64,000 bases of DNA from Tamlana sp038148895 (GCA_038148895.1 JBBVGQ010000006.1); one strand, 5' to 3'; shown: positions 1-8,980, counted from the first letter of the stretch. Numbers and translations are program-made. The notes: generated by a model from the letters alone, not told the origin.

Positions 1-16
1 ATTTTGGATGGACAAA

Positions 17-1420
17 TTATCTTTTTCCTAAGTAATATACAGGTCCAGATGGGTCGTTAAAATCGATGCTCACTACATAGTTCCCAGCAGTAACGTCAAT
101 ATTGTTATCTGCATCTTGGTCTAGAATATTGTCGCCGTTTGCATCACCATAGTCGCCATTCCACGTATTGTTTGGTCTAAACTTAATTTGGCCATCAACC
201 AAAGTGATATTTTCTGCGAACCAAACGCCTGGTTGAATCTCTGTTAGAGCTGCATCAGAAACAGGTACGTCAGGTGTTCCTGCATCTCCGTCATGGTCCC
301 AACTATTATTGCCCCAATTATTAAATCCAGACCCTACAGCTCCCCATACAGTGGCCTCTTCAATAGTATAGCTGTTATCTTTGAAATCGACTGTAACTAA
401 ATAATGTCCTTCAGTTACGGGAATATTGTTGTCGGAATCAGTGTCCAAAATACCATCAAGATTAGCATCACCCATATCTCCTGACCATGTATTTAAAGGT
501 CTGAATTTTATGAACCCATTAAAAAGTTTAACGCTGGCTTTGAAAGTATCGGTGGTATGGTCGTAATATAGTTTTGCATCTATACCAGCTCCGCCCCAAT
601 TATTATAACCATTTCCAACAATACCCCAAGAGAATGGTTCTATTGAATAAGAATTGTCGTTGGTATTTATGGTAATTTTATAATCTCCGGCAGTAACTGC
701 AATGTTATTTTCTGGGTCTGCATCCAAAATACCATCCAGATTGGCATCACCTAAATCACCAACCCAAGTATTGTTTTCTCTAAATTTAATTTCTCCATCA
801 ACTAAATTCACATAAGAAACAATTACACCAGGTGTTCCTGTAGTGTAAAATTTGGCATCAGCAAAATCACCCCAGTTATTGTAACCAGATCCTACAACAC
901 CCCATGAGGATACTTCAAAAGCACCACCACCTACAACGATATTCGGAAGTTCTACTGAAAGGGTAACTGTTGGCGAAAACTGTTCTGTGGTAGAACTCGG
1001 ATCACCTGGATATGCTCTAACTCTGAAGGAAAATGTGCCTGCGTTTGGTTCTGCTGAGTTGGGGTCGTTATCTAAACCTGCATCAGTGGCAATACCTAAA
1101 AATTCAGCTACTGTTAAAGCGATTTCCGTTGAAGATACTTGACCGCCTACATTTTCCACATCTGTAAAATCACCAATTACGGAATATTGTAGCTGGTAAT
1201 TGATATTTGTCGGTACGTCAAAGTTAGCTGAATTAAAAACAAAGCGTTCAGCAATATTTGATGCTGTTTGTGGTGTTAATACATATTTCGGAAGAAATGA
1301 ATTGACAAAATTGAATTCGCCAACAGGAGCCGCGGTAAATACCAGTTCGTCATCTTGCTCGCAAGATACAAGGCCGATTACGGCAATTAATAGTAACGAT
1401 AAAATTTTTATATTTTTCAT
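17..1420 (-). CDS. SusE/SusF-like outer-membrane starch-binding lipoprotein
   Basis: Last gene of the susC-susD-susE unit, 19 bp after susD; probably a surface lipoprotein that holds malto-oligosaccharides for SusC/SusD. A lipobox ends at Cys20 and is followed by EQDDE, resembling the acidic export signal of surface lipoproteins in Flavobacteriia. Residues about 28-160 look like the SusE N-terminal domain. Three tandem modules follow at about 173-260, 265-354 and 359-464. Each opens with WG-x-VG-x-G-(Y/F)-NNWG, has IKFR-x-x-NTW, and ends in a GDAN-x-D-x-ILD-x-D segment and a Y-x-(V/I) strand. The repeats suggest three starch-binding modules in series. The Asp/Asn-rich segment resembles a calcium loop, which is inference. 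Family assignment rests on position and architecture. Confidence 0.85.
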   Translation of the reverse strand: MKNIKILSLLLIAVIGLVSCEQDDELVFTAAPVGEFNFVNSFLPKYVLTPQTASNIAERFVFNSANFDVPTNINYQLQYSVIGDFTDVENVGGQVSSTEIALTVAEFLGIATDAGLDNDPNSAEPNAGTFSFRVRAYPGDPSSTTEQFSPTVTLSVELPNIVVGGGAFEVSSWGVVGSGYNNWGDFADAKFYTTGTPGVIVSYVNLVDGEIKFRENNTWVGDLGDANLDGILDADPENNIAVTAGDYKITINTNDNSYSIEPFSWGIVGNGYNNWGGAGIDAKLYYDHTTDTFKASVKLFNGFIKFRPLNTWSGDMGDANLDGILDTDSDNNIPVTEGHYLVTVDFKDNSYTIEEATVWGAVGSGFNNWGNNSWDHDGDAGTPDVPVSDAALTEIQPGVWFAENITLVDGQIKFRPNNTWNGDYGDANGDNILDQDADNNIDVTAGNYVVSIDFNDPSGPVYYLGKR

Positions 1421-1439
1421 AATAGTGATAATTAGTTTT

Positions 1440-3023
1440 TTAATAACCAGGGTTTTGCGTTAAGTTGGGGTTGGCTTGTAAGGCCGATGAAGGAATAGGA
1501 TAAACATTGTAAGTGGCAGGAATTGACGCTCCGTTTTTTACGCCACCTTTCCAAGGCCATAAATAGGAGCTTCCTGTAAACATACCAAAACGTATTAAGT
1601 CTGTACGTCTATGGCCTTCAAGGTTTAATTCTCTCCCTCGTTCATCAATTATAAATTTTAGACCAGTTGCCATTGGCTCAATATCCGACATTTGAATTAA
1701 TGTGGCATTAGATCTTCCTCTTACATCATTAATATATCGTAAGGCAATATTCTTGTCTGTTCCAGCTGCATTATTAATGGCGCATTCGGCATACATTAAA
1801 TAGGCGTCTGCCAACCTGAATAATGGGAAGTCTGTGTTAACAAAACTTGAGATTAAAGAGGTTCCAGTAAAATTTGTGTTTCTGAATTTTATGGATGGAT
1901 AACCATCTGTCCATGTTTTATAATCTTCCATTTCATAGTTGTGTCCTTCAGTCCAGAATAACTTAGCTCGGTCATCGGTTGACGTATTCAAATCACCGTA
2001 TAGACCATACCATGCTTTTGTGGCTCTATGTCCACCCCAGGCATTTGTACCACCTCCAGGATTTCCAAAATCTGCTGGGTTCATAGTGTCGTCGGATAAA
2101 TTCCCATTTATGATATAGGTAGTATTACCGTAACTTTGACTCACTTGAGCATCAGCTATTAAAGGGAAAATAATTTCAGGCGATGTGTCGTTATCCGCTG
2201 AAAAGATGCTTACAAAATCGTCTGCCAAGCTGTAAGGTCCTTCGTTTATTACTTTGCTGGCGTAAGTGGCTGCATCTGCGTATCTTGGCGTTCCTGTGTA
2301 AACTTCTGCATTCAAGTAAAGTTTTGCTAGAAGCATTTGCGCTGCACTTTTAGTGGCTCTTCCATAGGTGTTTGTGTCCAGTAAAAGAGGTTCGATTGCT
2401 AGGAGTTCAGATTCCACAAAGTCAAAAAGCTGTTGTCTTGAAGCTTCTGGAAGCGATTCAGTTTGACCAAAATTTTCTTCAGTGGCCAAAACCCCTTTAC
2501 CAAATACATCAATCAAATAGAAATTTGCTAAAGCTCTGATAAATCGTACTTCAGACGTAATAACCTCTTTGTTTTCAACATCTACATTAGGTAGAATGGA
2601 AAGCATGTTGTTACACTGAGGAATGGTAAAGAAGATTCTGTTGTACAGGTATCTGAAGAATTTGTTCTCAGAAGTCCAATTGCTTGTTGTGGTTAATTGG
2701 TCTAAACCATTATCTCCCCAACGGTTTTTCATGCCGTCGGCAGCAAAATCCTGTAAGTTTATAATTCCTCTTAAAAAAGGAGATTCTCCCGCATCGTCGC
2801 TAATGTCAGAACTTCCAGCTCCATCTGCCCCAGATAGGGCAAAAGATCCATAAAGGCGTGAAAGAATTCCTTCTACAGCTTTTGGGTCTTGGGATAAAAG
2901 TTCATCCAAAGACAGTTCGATTAAAGGCTCGGTATCTAAATCTTTGGTACATCCAATATTTAGGGTGCCTAAAACCACCAAACCTAATAGAAATTTTAAT
3001 ATATTATTTTTCATCATTTTCAT
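1440..3023 (-). CDS. susD: SusD/RagB family starch-binding outer-membrane lipoprotein
   Basis: Surface lid protein of the TonB-dependent glycan importer, partner of the SusC encoded just upstream (3 bp between the genes). The N-terminus is a lipoprotein signal with Cys25 followed by TKDLDTEP, typical of SusD proteins. The 527-residue length fits the family. The C-terminal half has the RagB/SusD pattern, including NDVRGR, ERGREL-x-x-EGHRR-x-DLIRFG and a terminal YPIP-x-x-x-L-x-x-NP-x-L-x-QNPGY. Starch or maltodextrin specificity is inferred from the neighbouring amylase, GH97 and maltose phosphorylase genes. susE follows directly. Confidence 0.95.
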   Translation of the reverse strand: MKMMKNNILKFLLGLVVLGTLNIGCTKDLDTEPLIELSLDELLSQDPKAVEGILSRLYGSFALSGADGAGSSDISDDAGESPFLRGIINLQDFAADGMKNRWGDNGLDQLTTTSNWTSENKFFRYLYNRIFFTIPQCNNMLSILPNVDVENKEVITSEVRFIRALANFYLIDVFGKGVLATEENFGQTESLPEASRQQLFDFVESELLAIEPLLLDTNTYGRATKSAAQMLLAKLYLNAEVYTGTPRYADAATYASKVINEGPYSLADDFVSIFSADNDTSPEIIFPLIADAQVSQSYGNTTYIINGNLSDDTMNPADFGNPGGGTNAWGGHRATKAWYGLYGDLNTSTDDRAKLFWTEGHNYEMEDYKTWTDGYPSIKFRNTNFTGTSLISSFVNTDFPLFRLADAYLMYAECAINNAAGTDKNIALRYINDVRGRSNATLIQMSDIEPMATGLKFIIDERGRELNLEGHRRTDLIRFGMFTGSSYLWPWKGGVKNGASIPATYNVYPIPSSALQANPNLTQNPGY

Positions 3024-3026
3024 AGT

Positions 3027-6000
3027 TTAAAAGTCAATATTTACACCTAAGTTATAAACGGTTGCTCTTGGATAAAAGTTTTTGTCTATGCCCCAAAAGT
3101 TTTCTGGGTCTTGTCCTGAATAATTGGTTATCAAGAAAGGATTGTTGATGGCTCCATAAATTTTTAGCGTTGCGTTTTTAATAACATTGGAAAGTGTATG
3201 GGCCAATACAATATTCTCGCATCGTAAAAATGATGCTCCTTCCAAAAAATAATCGGAATATTGAACAGGGTCTAAAATATTGGTGAATACAGGGTCTGCA
3301 GCTCCTGTAAAGAAGTTTAACGTGTTGTTAAAGAACGTTCCGTCCAAGGATTTGGCATTTTGTATTTCGCCATGTGTTAATTTCCTGGAGTTATAGATAT
3401 ATCCATCTAATTGGCCTCTGAAACTGGCTGATAAGTTCCAGTTTTTATAGTCCATATTAAAGCCAAATCCAAAAGTCCAGTTAGGCTGAATAGCTTTATA
3501 GTATCTGTCATCTTCATTAATTCTTCCATCACCGTTTAAATCAACAAAAGAACCTAAAATGGGTTTCCCATCTGTATCATAAACTTGTTTTAGTACGTAA
3601 GCTGAATTAGCTTGTCTTCCGATAGCATGCCTTAAAAGGAAGTTTCCCGTTCCTGTGTCTAGACGGGCTGCATCATCGGTAACTGTAATTTGTTCTACAC
3701 CACTTAAGTCTGTAACTTCAGTATAGTTATACGATAAATTTCCATTTAAAGATAAATTGAAGTTTTGATTTTGAACTGGGTTTAAATTTAAATTCAATTC
3801 AAAACCCTTACTTTCTGTTGAACCTACGTTTTGTATAACACGATCACTAAGTGCTTGTCCTGGTGGTACGTTGGTTAGTACCAACAAGTCGGTGGTTTCT
3901 CTTTTAAAAATATCAAAGGAACCTGAGAAGACACTATTGGCGAAAAAGTCAAAATCTACACCGGCATTATAAGTCGTGGTTTTCTCCCAGGTTAAATCGG
4001 GGTTGAACTCCTTAGCATTGTATAGATTTACTCCAGAAATGTACTGACTTTCAGGGGAACCAATTTCAAAAAGTGGAATTGATGGATAAAAACCTACTTG
4101 TCCAGAAATATCCTGTTGGCCTGTTTCACCCCAACCAAGTCTTATTTTAAAGTCGTTAACAAAGTTTACATCTTGAAGAAAACTTTCTTCTTTAACTTTC
4201 CAAGCTACTGCGGCTGAAGGGAAATATCCCCAGCGGTTTTCTTCTGTAAAGAATGAGGAGCCATCAGCTCTAAAGGAAGCAGTTAATAGATATTTGTTCC
4301 CTAAGTTTATGTTTGCCCTTCCAAAAAACGATTGAAGATTTAAAGAGTTGAAATATCTGTTGTTTGGATTTAAAGGGTCAATATTCGGAATTCTAACCCC
4401 AGTTACTGGGTCGTTTTCATATTCGTCTTTATTGCCATCGTTCTTAAAGTTTTGGTATGAATAACCTGCCTGAATATCAAAGTTATTGAGGAACGATTGG
4501 TCAAACTCTTTTCTATAGGCTAAATAAGACTCCATGGTAGTATTGGTAATATGTTGTCTTTCACCAAAACTTTTTCCTGGATTGAAAATGTAAGTCCCTT
4601 TTGGTTGACTGGGGTCTGGAACCAGAGTATAGGAGTTTACTGAGTTTTCTGCAAATCGTTCTTCAATTTCAGCTCTTGAGGCCTCTAAGCCCAAGTTCAC
4701 TACTGCTCTTAATTCAGGTAAAAAATGAAATTTGTAATCAAGTTCCAGGTTACCTAATAAACGTTTAACTTTTTCTGGTCTTGAGCGTTGCAGAAGCACG
4801 GCCAATGGGTTGCTGGATCCTGCTTTTGCATTTGGGCTATTGGCTTCACCTGCTCCACGTAATTGTTGGTAGTAGCCACCAAAAATTGAGTTGCTATCAT
4901 AAATAGGCTTTGTTGGATCCATTGAAACTGCGCCACCAATAGCAGCGCCATCATCTATGGCGTTTTTGTCTACAGAAGTAGCTTTAGCATTCAAATCCAC
5001 TTTTAAATGGTCGTCAAAGAGTTTTGGAGATAACCTCAAAGACGCCGTAATTCTTTCATAGTCATTGGTTTTTACAACACCTTCGGTATTGTTGTACCCA
5101 ACAGAGGCTCTAAATGGGATTTTCTCGAACAAATTAGCTCTTACCCCAAAATTGTAATCTTTAGTAATGGCCGTTCTGTAAATGGCATCTTGCCAATCTG
5201 AATTGTATATCTGGCGTTGAACAGAATTTCCGTCTTTATCTTGAACTGTAATAGTTCTACTGGGTTCATTAGTGTTTACTGAACCTACAGGTACACCCAA
5301 TGCAGCGAGGTCATCTGGGTAATACATTTGCGCGAATTTTACAAAAGTATCGCCATCCATGATTTCAATTTGATTCCTTGAACTAATGTTACTTAATGAG
5401 GTTCTGGCCGAAAAATTAAATTTAGCCTCGCCAGAAGTTCCTTTTTTGGTGGTGATGATAAGTACACCATTTGACGCCCTTGAACCATAAATAGCAGTTG
5501 CAGAAGCATCTTTGAGCACACTAAAGCTTTCAATATCATTAGGGTTTATTAAGCTCAAAGGGTTGCCAACACCAGCAACACCACCATTATCTAATGGTAC
5601 GCCATCTATTACAATTAAAGGAGAGTTGTTTCCGGATAATGAAGAACCACCTCTAATTCTAATGTTTGGGGCGGCATCTGGCTGTCCACCAGCACTTGTA
5701 ATCCTCACACCAGCCGCTTTACCTTGAAGTAATTGATCTGGCGATACCACGGCACCTTGGTTAAAATCTTCAGAAGATACAACGTCAACCGATCCGGTTA
5801 AGTCCTCCTTCTTAACGCTACCGTAACCAATAATCACAATTTCTTCAAGTTGCGCTGCGTCTTCACTTAATTGAATGTCTAGCGTAGCTTGTCCGGTATA
5901 TGTTATTTCTTGCGCTTGGTAACCTACATAGGTGAATACAAGAACATCACCATTGTTAACTTCAATTACGTATTGCCCGTCAAAATCTGTAGCTGTACCT

Positions 6001-6149
6001 GTTGTGGTACCTTTAATAACTACATTTACTCCCGGAAGCGGTATAGAAGTTGATTGTTCTGTTACTGTTCCTTTTAAACTGTTTTGCCCAAATGTTAAAA
6101 CGGGCAAAATCAGCAGGAAAAACAGTAAACTTTTAGTAGTTGTTTTCAT
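3027..6149 (-). CDS. susC: SusC/RagA family TonB-dependent outer-membrane transporter
   Basis: Outer-membrane importer for large malto-oligosaccharides, energised by TonB. The signal peptide covers about residues 1-21 (...LTFGQ). A carboxypeptidase-D regulatory-like domain at about 25-95 contains PLPGVNVVIKGT and TDFDGQY. The plug domain at about 105-235 contains the family signatures IRIRGGSSL, VIDGVPLD and LKDASATAIYGSRA. A long 22-strand-type beta barrel fills the rest and ends in aromatic F1040, as BAM substrates do. The 1040-residue length is normal. It is the first gene of susC-susD-susE, with a -7 box TACGTTTG at 6205-6212 and a LacI-type palindrome further upstream. Confidence 0.96.
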   Translation of the reverse strand: MKTTTKSLLFFLLILPVLTFGQNSLKGTVTEQSTSIPLPGVNVVIKGTTTGTATDFDGQYVIEVNNGDVLVFTYVGYQAQEITYTGQATLDIQLSEDAAQLEEIVIIGYGSVKKEDLTGSVDVVSSEDFNQGAVVSPDQLLQGKAAGVRITSAGGQPDAAPNIRIRGGSSLSGNNSPLIVIDGVPLDNGGVAGVGNPLSLINPNDIESFSVLKDASATAIYGSRASNGVLIITTKKGTSGEAKFNFSARTSLSNISSRNQIEIMDGDTFVKFAQMYYPDDLAALGVPVGSVNTNEPSRTITVQDKDGNSVQRQIYNSDWQDAIYRTAITKDYNFGVRANLFEKIPFRASVGYNNTEGVVKTNDYERITASLRLSPKLFDDHLKVDLNAKATSVDKNAIDDGAAIGGAVSMDPTKPIYDSNSIFGGYYQQLRGAGEANSPNAKAGSSNPLAVLLQRSRPEKVKRLLGNLELDYKFHFLPELRAVVNLGLEASRAEIEERFAENSVNSYTLVPDPSQPKGTYIFNPGKSFGERQHITNTTMESYLAYRKEFDQSFLNNFDIQAGYSYQNFKNDGNKDEYENDPVTGVRIPNIDPLNPNNRYFNSLNLQSFFGRANINLGNKYLLTASFRADGSSFFTEENRWGYFPSAAVAWKVKEESFLQDVNFVNDFKIRLGWGETGQQDISGQVGFYPSIPLFEIGSPESQYISGVNLYNAKEFNPDLTWEKTTTYNAGVDFDFFANSVFSGSFDIFKRETTDLLVLTNVPPGQALSDRVIQNVGSTESKGFELNLNLNPVQNQNFNLSLNGNLSYNYTEVTDLSGVEQITVTDDAARLDTGTGNFLLRHAIGRQANSAYVLKQVYDTDGKPILGSFVDLNGDGRINEDDRYYKAIQPNWTFGFGFNMDYKNWNLSASFRGQLDGYIYNSRKLTHGEIQNAKSLDGTFFNNTLNFFTGAADPVFTNILDPVQYSDYFLEGASFLRCENIVLAHTLSNVIKNATLKIYGAINNPFLITNYSGQDPENFWGIDKNFYPRATVYNLGVNIDF

Positions 6150-6204
6150 ATAATTTTGTTGAATAATGAATTAAATTGTTTAGTTATATTTTCACTTCTC
6201 GCAT

Positions 6205-6212
6205 CAAACGTA
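6205..6212 (-). promoter_or_regulatory. susC promoter, -7 box TACGTTTG
   Basis: On the minus strand this reads TACGTTTG, an exact match to the Bacteroidota -7 consensus TAnnTTTG. With the box at -11 to -4, transcription would start near 6201 and give a leader of about 52 nt. No TTG is seen at the usual -33 spacing, so the promoter may need an activator. The leader begins with a word that recurs in the opposite orientation in the MFS leader (7538-7554). Confidence 0.6.
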
Positions 6213-6257
6213 TGTAAAGAAAATGTTAAGAAATAATTTTAAATTACGAAATATTTA

Positions 6258-6273
6258 ACGAAAACGTTTTCGT
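6258..6273. promoter_or_regulatory. LacI-family operator, 16-bp perfect palindrome
   Basis: ACGAAAACGTTTTCGT is a perfect palindrome with a central CG, the classic geometry of LacI/GalR operators. It lies between divergent susC and lacI, about 46 bp upstream of the susC -7 box. That position suits activation of susC better than blocking it. A degenerate copy of one half (TTTCGTTAAA, 7473-7482) lies upstream of the MFS promoter. Confidence 0.7.
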
Positions 6274-6398
6274 GTTGATAAATTTTTAATATTTGGACTG
6301 GATATTGGCAAAAACACATGACTTGGTGTATGGAAAAATATTTTACCATCGTTTTAAAAACATGCAAATAATTGTTACTTTACAATGAATTTTTAGCG

Positions 6399-7472
6399 AT
6401 GAAGAAGAAGATAACATTAAAACAAATTGCCAAGGAATTAGATGTCTCGGTTTCAACGGTTTCAAAAGCGCTGAGTGGGAGCAAAGAAATTAGCGAGGAT
6501 ACAACCCAAAAAATACAGGCCTTTGCTAAGCTTTACAACTACAAGCCCAATAATATTGCCCTTAGCTTAAAGAACCGAAAAACAAAAACTATCGGTATTT
6601 TAATACCCGAGATTGTACACCATTTTTTTTCAACCGTAATTCGCGGTATAGAACGGGTAGCCAATAGAAGGGGATACAATGTTATTGTAGGGTTGTCCAA
6701 CGAATCCTTTGCCAAGGAAATAATCAACATGGAAATGCTTGCCAATGGCAGTATTGACGGGTTTATTCTCTCCATTTCCAAAGAAACTTTGCTAAAGCAA
6801 GATTACCATCATTTTCATGCCACCATAAGCCAAGGTATGCCCATTGTGATGTTTGACAGGGTTGTAAGTGAAGTGGAGTGCGATAAGGTAATAGTTGATG
6901 ATTTTAATGGAGCCGTTAAAGCCGTAAAAAAGCTTATTGAAAATAATTGCAAAAACATAGCACTCATTACCACCATGGATTATGTTAGTGTTGGTAAATT
7001 GAGAACACAGGGGTATCTTGAAGCCCTTGAAACCAATGGTTTTGTGCCTGATTCCAATTTGATTTTAAAAATTGACGACAGCTTAAATGTTGAAAATCAT
7101 TTAGAGATTCTCGAGACAGAAATTGCTCAATTCTTTCAAACAAATCCGCAAATAGATGGTGTTTTTGCGGTTAATGAATTATATGCCGTAACCGCAATGA
7201 AAGTAGCCAAGAAATTGGGCATGCATGTTCCCGACGATATTCAGGTCATAGGTTTTACAGATGGAGTGCTTTCAAAACACGCTACACCTAGTTTAACTAC
7301 CGTGAGTCAGCATGGCCAAAAAATGGGTGAACAAGCCGCGAATTTACTCATAGACAGATTGGATGCTGAAGATGCCGAAAGCGAGCAATACTTTACAAAC
7401 AACGATAAAAAAAGTGACTTCATAAAGGTCGTTATAGAGACCGAAATTATTGAGAGAGAATCAACTAAATAA
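6399..7472 (+). CDS. LacI/GalR family regulator of the starch locus
   Basis: DNA-binding regulator expected to sense a malto-oligosaccharide, maltose or a sugar phosphate. The start is the ATG at 6399 (MKKKITLKQIAKELDVS); an in-frame TTG at 6372 would add nine residues without family support. The N-terminal helix-turn-helix (ITLKQIAKELDVSVSTVSKAL) and the hinge helix region (NYKPNNIALSL) are intact. A periplasmic-binding-protein-like effector domain follows from about residue 60 (TIGILIPEIVHHFFS, GFTDG). The length of 357 aa is normal. It sits between the susC operon and the MFS-amylase operon and is the obvious regulator of both. The palindrome at 6258-6273 is its likely site. Confidence 0.93.
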   Translation: MKKKITLKQIAKELDVSVSTVSKALSGSKEISEDTTQKIQAFAKLYNYKPNNIALSLKNRKTKTIGILIPEIVHHFFSTVIRGIERVANRRGYNVIVGLSNESFAKEIINMEMLANGSIDGFILSISKETLLKQDYHHFHATISQGMPIVMFDRVVSEVECDKVIVDDFNGAVKAVKKLIENNCKNIALITTMDYVSVGKLRTQGYLEALETNGFVPDSNLILKIDDSLNVENHLEILETEIAQFFQTNPQIDGVFAVNELYAVTAMKVAKKLGMHVPDDIQVIGFTDGVLSKHATPSLTTVSQHGQKMGEQAANLLIDRLDAEDAESEQYFTNNDKKSDFIKVVIETEIIERESTK

Positions 7473-7514
7473 TTTCGTTAAAAAAAATTTATTAGGAAAA
7501 CCAAAATTCTTTTA

Positions 7515-7522
7515 TATCTTTG
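7515..7522 (+). promoter_or_regulatory. MFS-amylase operon promoter, -7 box TATCTTTG
   Basis: TATCTTTG matches TAnnTTTG exactly. Transcription would start near 7526, giving a leader of about 89 nt before the ATG at 7615. No clean -33 TTG is visible. This is the only promoter-like sequence seen for the seven-gene unit 7615-19703, whose internal gaps are mostly 1-20 bp. Confidence 0.6.
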
Positions 7523-7529
7523 ATGCGAA

Positions 7530-7613
7530 ATCAAAACTTATATTTTCACTTCTCACATAAGTTTTGATAAGTATTTACCGCTTATCAAATAGTATTAACT
7601 AAACATACTATTT
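7530..7613 (+). promoter_or_regulatory. Structured 5' leader with three overlapping hairpins
   Basis: Hairpin 1 has a perfect 12-bp stem, 7530-7541 with 7557-7568, around a 15-nt loop. Hairpin 2 has a perfect 9-bp stem, 7563-7571 with 7581-7589, and shares bases with the right arm of hairpin 1. Hairpin 3 has a perfect 8-bp stem, 7587-7594 with 7606-7613, overlaps hairpin 2 by three bases and ends just before the ATG at 7615. Hairpins 1 and 2 cannot form fully together, so the leader could switch. No known riboswitch class is recognised and no U-tract terminator is present. Any control would act on translation or be protein-mediated. Confidence 0.5.
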
Positions 7614-7614
7614 C

Positions 7615-8976
7615 ATGGAAAAGCGTAGATTAAGTTTCTGGCAAATCTGGAACATGAGTTTTGGATTTCTAGGAATCCAAATGGGGTTCGCCCTTCAAAA
7701 TGCCAACGCAAGTAGGATACTTCAAATTTTCGGAGCAGACGTTCACGAACTGTCTTGGTTCTGGATTATTGCACCATTAATGGGGTTGATTGTTCAACCT
7801 ATTATTGGGCATTACAGTGATAATACTTGGGGACGTTTCGGAAGAAGAAAACCTTATTTTTTGGTGGGTGCCATACTGGCCTCTGTAGGTCTGGTGTTAA
7901 TGCCCCAAGCCGATATTTTCACGGCATTTTTACCACCTTTGTGGGTGGGTGCAGGAATGCTCATGATTATGGATGCCTCATTTAATGTGGCGATGGAACC
8001 ATTCAGAGCTTTGGTTGGTGACAATTTGAGAACTGACCAGAGAACCTTAGGGTTCAGCGTACAAACAGCACTCATTGGTTTTGGTGCCGTAATTGGATCG
8101 TGGTTGCCATATGCCTTAACCAATTGGTTCGGCGTTTCAAATCAAACTTCAGAGGGAGCCATTCCATTTAATTTAATTTTATCGTTCATTATTGGCGCAG
8201 CTGTTTTAATTGTTTCAATTTTAATAACAGTATTAACAACCAAAGAATATTCTCCAGAGGAATTGGCCCTAATTGAAAAAGAAAAGGCCAAATCTGTTGA
8301 TATAGATGTGGTTGTTGAAAACAAGGAATCTAGTTTGCTGGATGTTTTTGAAGACTTCAAAAAAATGCCAACAACCATGCGACAATTAGCCTGGGTGCAA
8401 TTCTTTTCTTGGTTTGGTTTGTTTGGCATGTGGGTGTTTGCCACTCCTGCAATTGCGCAACATACTTATGGACTATCCCACACAGATAGCAGTAGCACGA
8501 TGTATCAAGATGCAGGTGATTGGATAGGCATTCTCTTTGGGGTTTATAATTTGGTGTCGGCCATTTACGCATTCGCTTTGCCTTATATTGCCCAAAGAAT
8601 TGGCAGAAAGAAAACACATTCCATATCCCTTATCATTGGTGGTTTGGGGCTCTTATCCATTTACATTATGCCCGATAAGGATTGGCTAATCGTTTCTATG
8701 ATTGGCGTGGGCATTGCATGGGCTAGTATTCTGGCTATGCCGTATGCTATATTGGCAGGGTCTATTTCGCCAAAAAAGATGGGGGTTTACATGGGTATTT
8801 TCAATTTCTTCATTGTAATACCTCAAATAATCAATGCATTAATAGGTGGTCCACTTGTAAAATATGCTTATGGCAATCAAGCCATATTTGCATTGGTATT
8901 AAGTGGTGTAAGTTTTCTTGTCGCAGCAGCTTTAGTTAATAAAGTCAAAGATGTTGATGACATCATTCAATCTTAA
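7615..8976 (+). CDS. MFS/GPH-type sugar transporter, probably maltose importer
   Basis: Inner-membrane permease of about 12 hydrophobic segments in 453 residues, with a polar central loop at about 206-250. The loop after the second helix pair carries DNTWGRFGRRKPY (about 69-81), the RxGRR signature of the SLC45/GPH-like sugar transporter group. The following gene order (beta-phosphoglucomutase, maltose phosphorylase) indicates that it brings maltose or short maltodextrins into the cytoplasm. It is the first gene of the operon, with an unusual structured leader. Substrate is inferred from context. Confidence 0.88.
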   Translation: MEKRRLSFWQIWNMSFGFLGIQMGFALQNANASRILQIFGADVHELSWFWIIAPLMGLIVQPIIGHYSDNTWGRFGRRKPYFLVGAILASVGLVLMPQADIFTAFLPPLWVGAGMLMIMDASFNVAMEPFRALVGDNLRTDQRTLGFSVQTALIGFGAVIGSWLPYALTNWFGVSNQTSEGAIPFNLILSFIIGAAVLIVSILITVLTTKEYSPEELALIEKEKAKSVDIDVVVENKESSLLDVFEDFKKMPTTMRQLAWVQFFSWFGLFGMWVFATPAIAQHTYGLSHTDSSSTMYQDAGDWIGILFGVYNLVSAIYAFALPYIAQRIGRKKTHSISLIIGGLGLLSIYIMPDKDWLIVSMIGVGIAWASILAMPYAILAGSISPKKMGVYMGIFNFFIVIPQIINALIGGPLVKYAYGNQAIFALVLSGVSFLVAAALVNKVKDVDDIIQS

Positions 8977-8980
8977 AACT

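Noticed and set aside
220..740. SusE Asp-rich loops as dockerin domains.
   Set aside because: Dockerins need two paired segments of about 22 residues. Here a single loop per module sits inside a SusE-type beta domain.
6372..6398. TTG start extending the starch-locus LacI gene by nine residues.
   Set aside because: The ATG at 6399 gives the standard LacI N-terminus, and the extension MLLYNEFLA has no family support.
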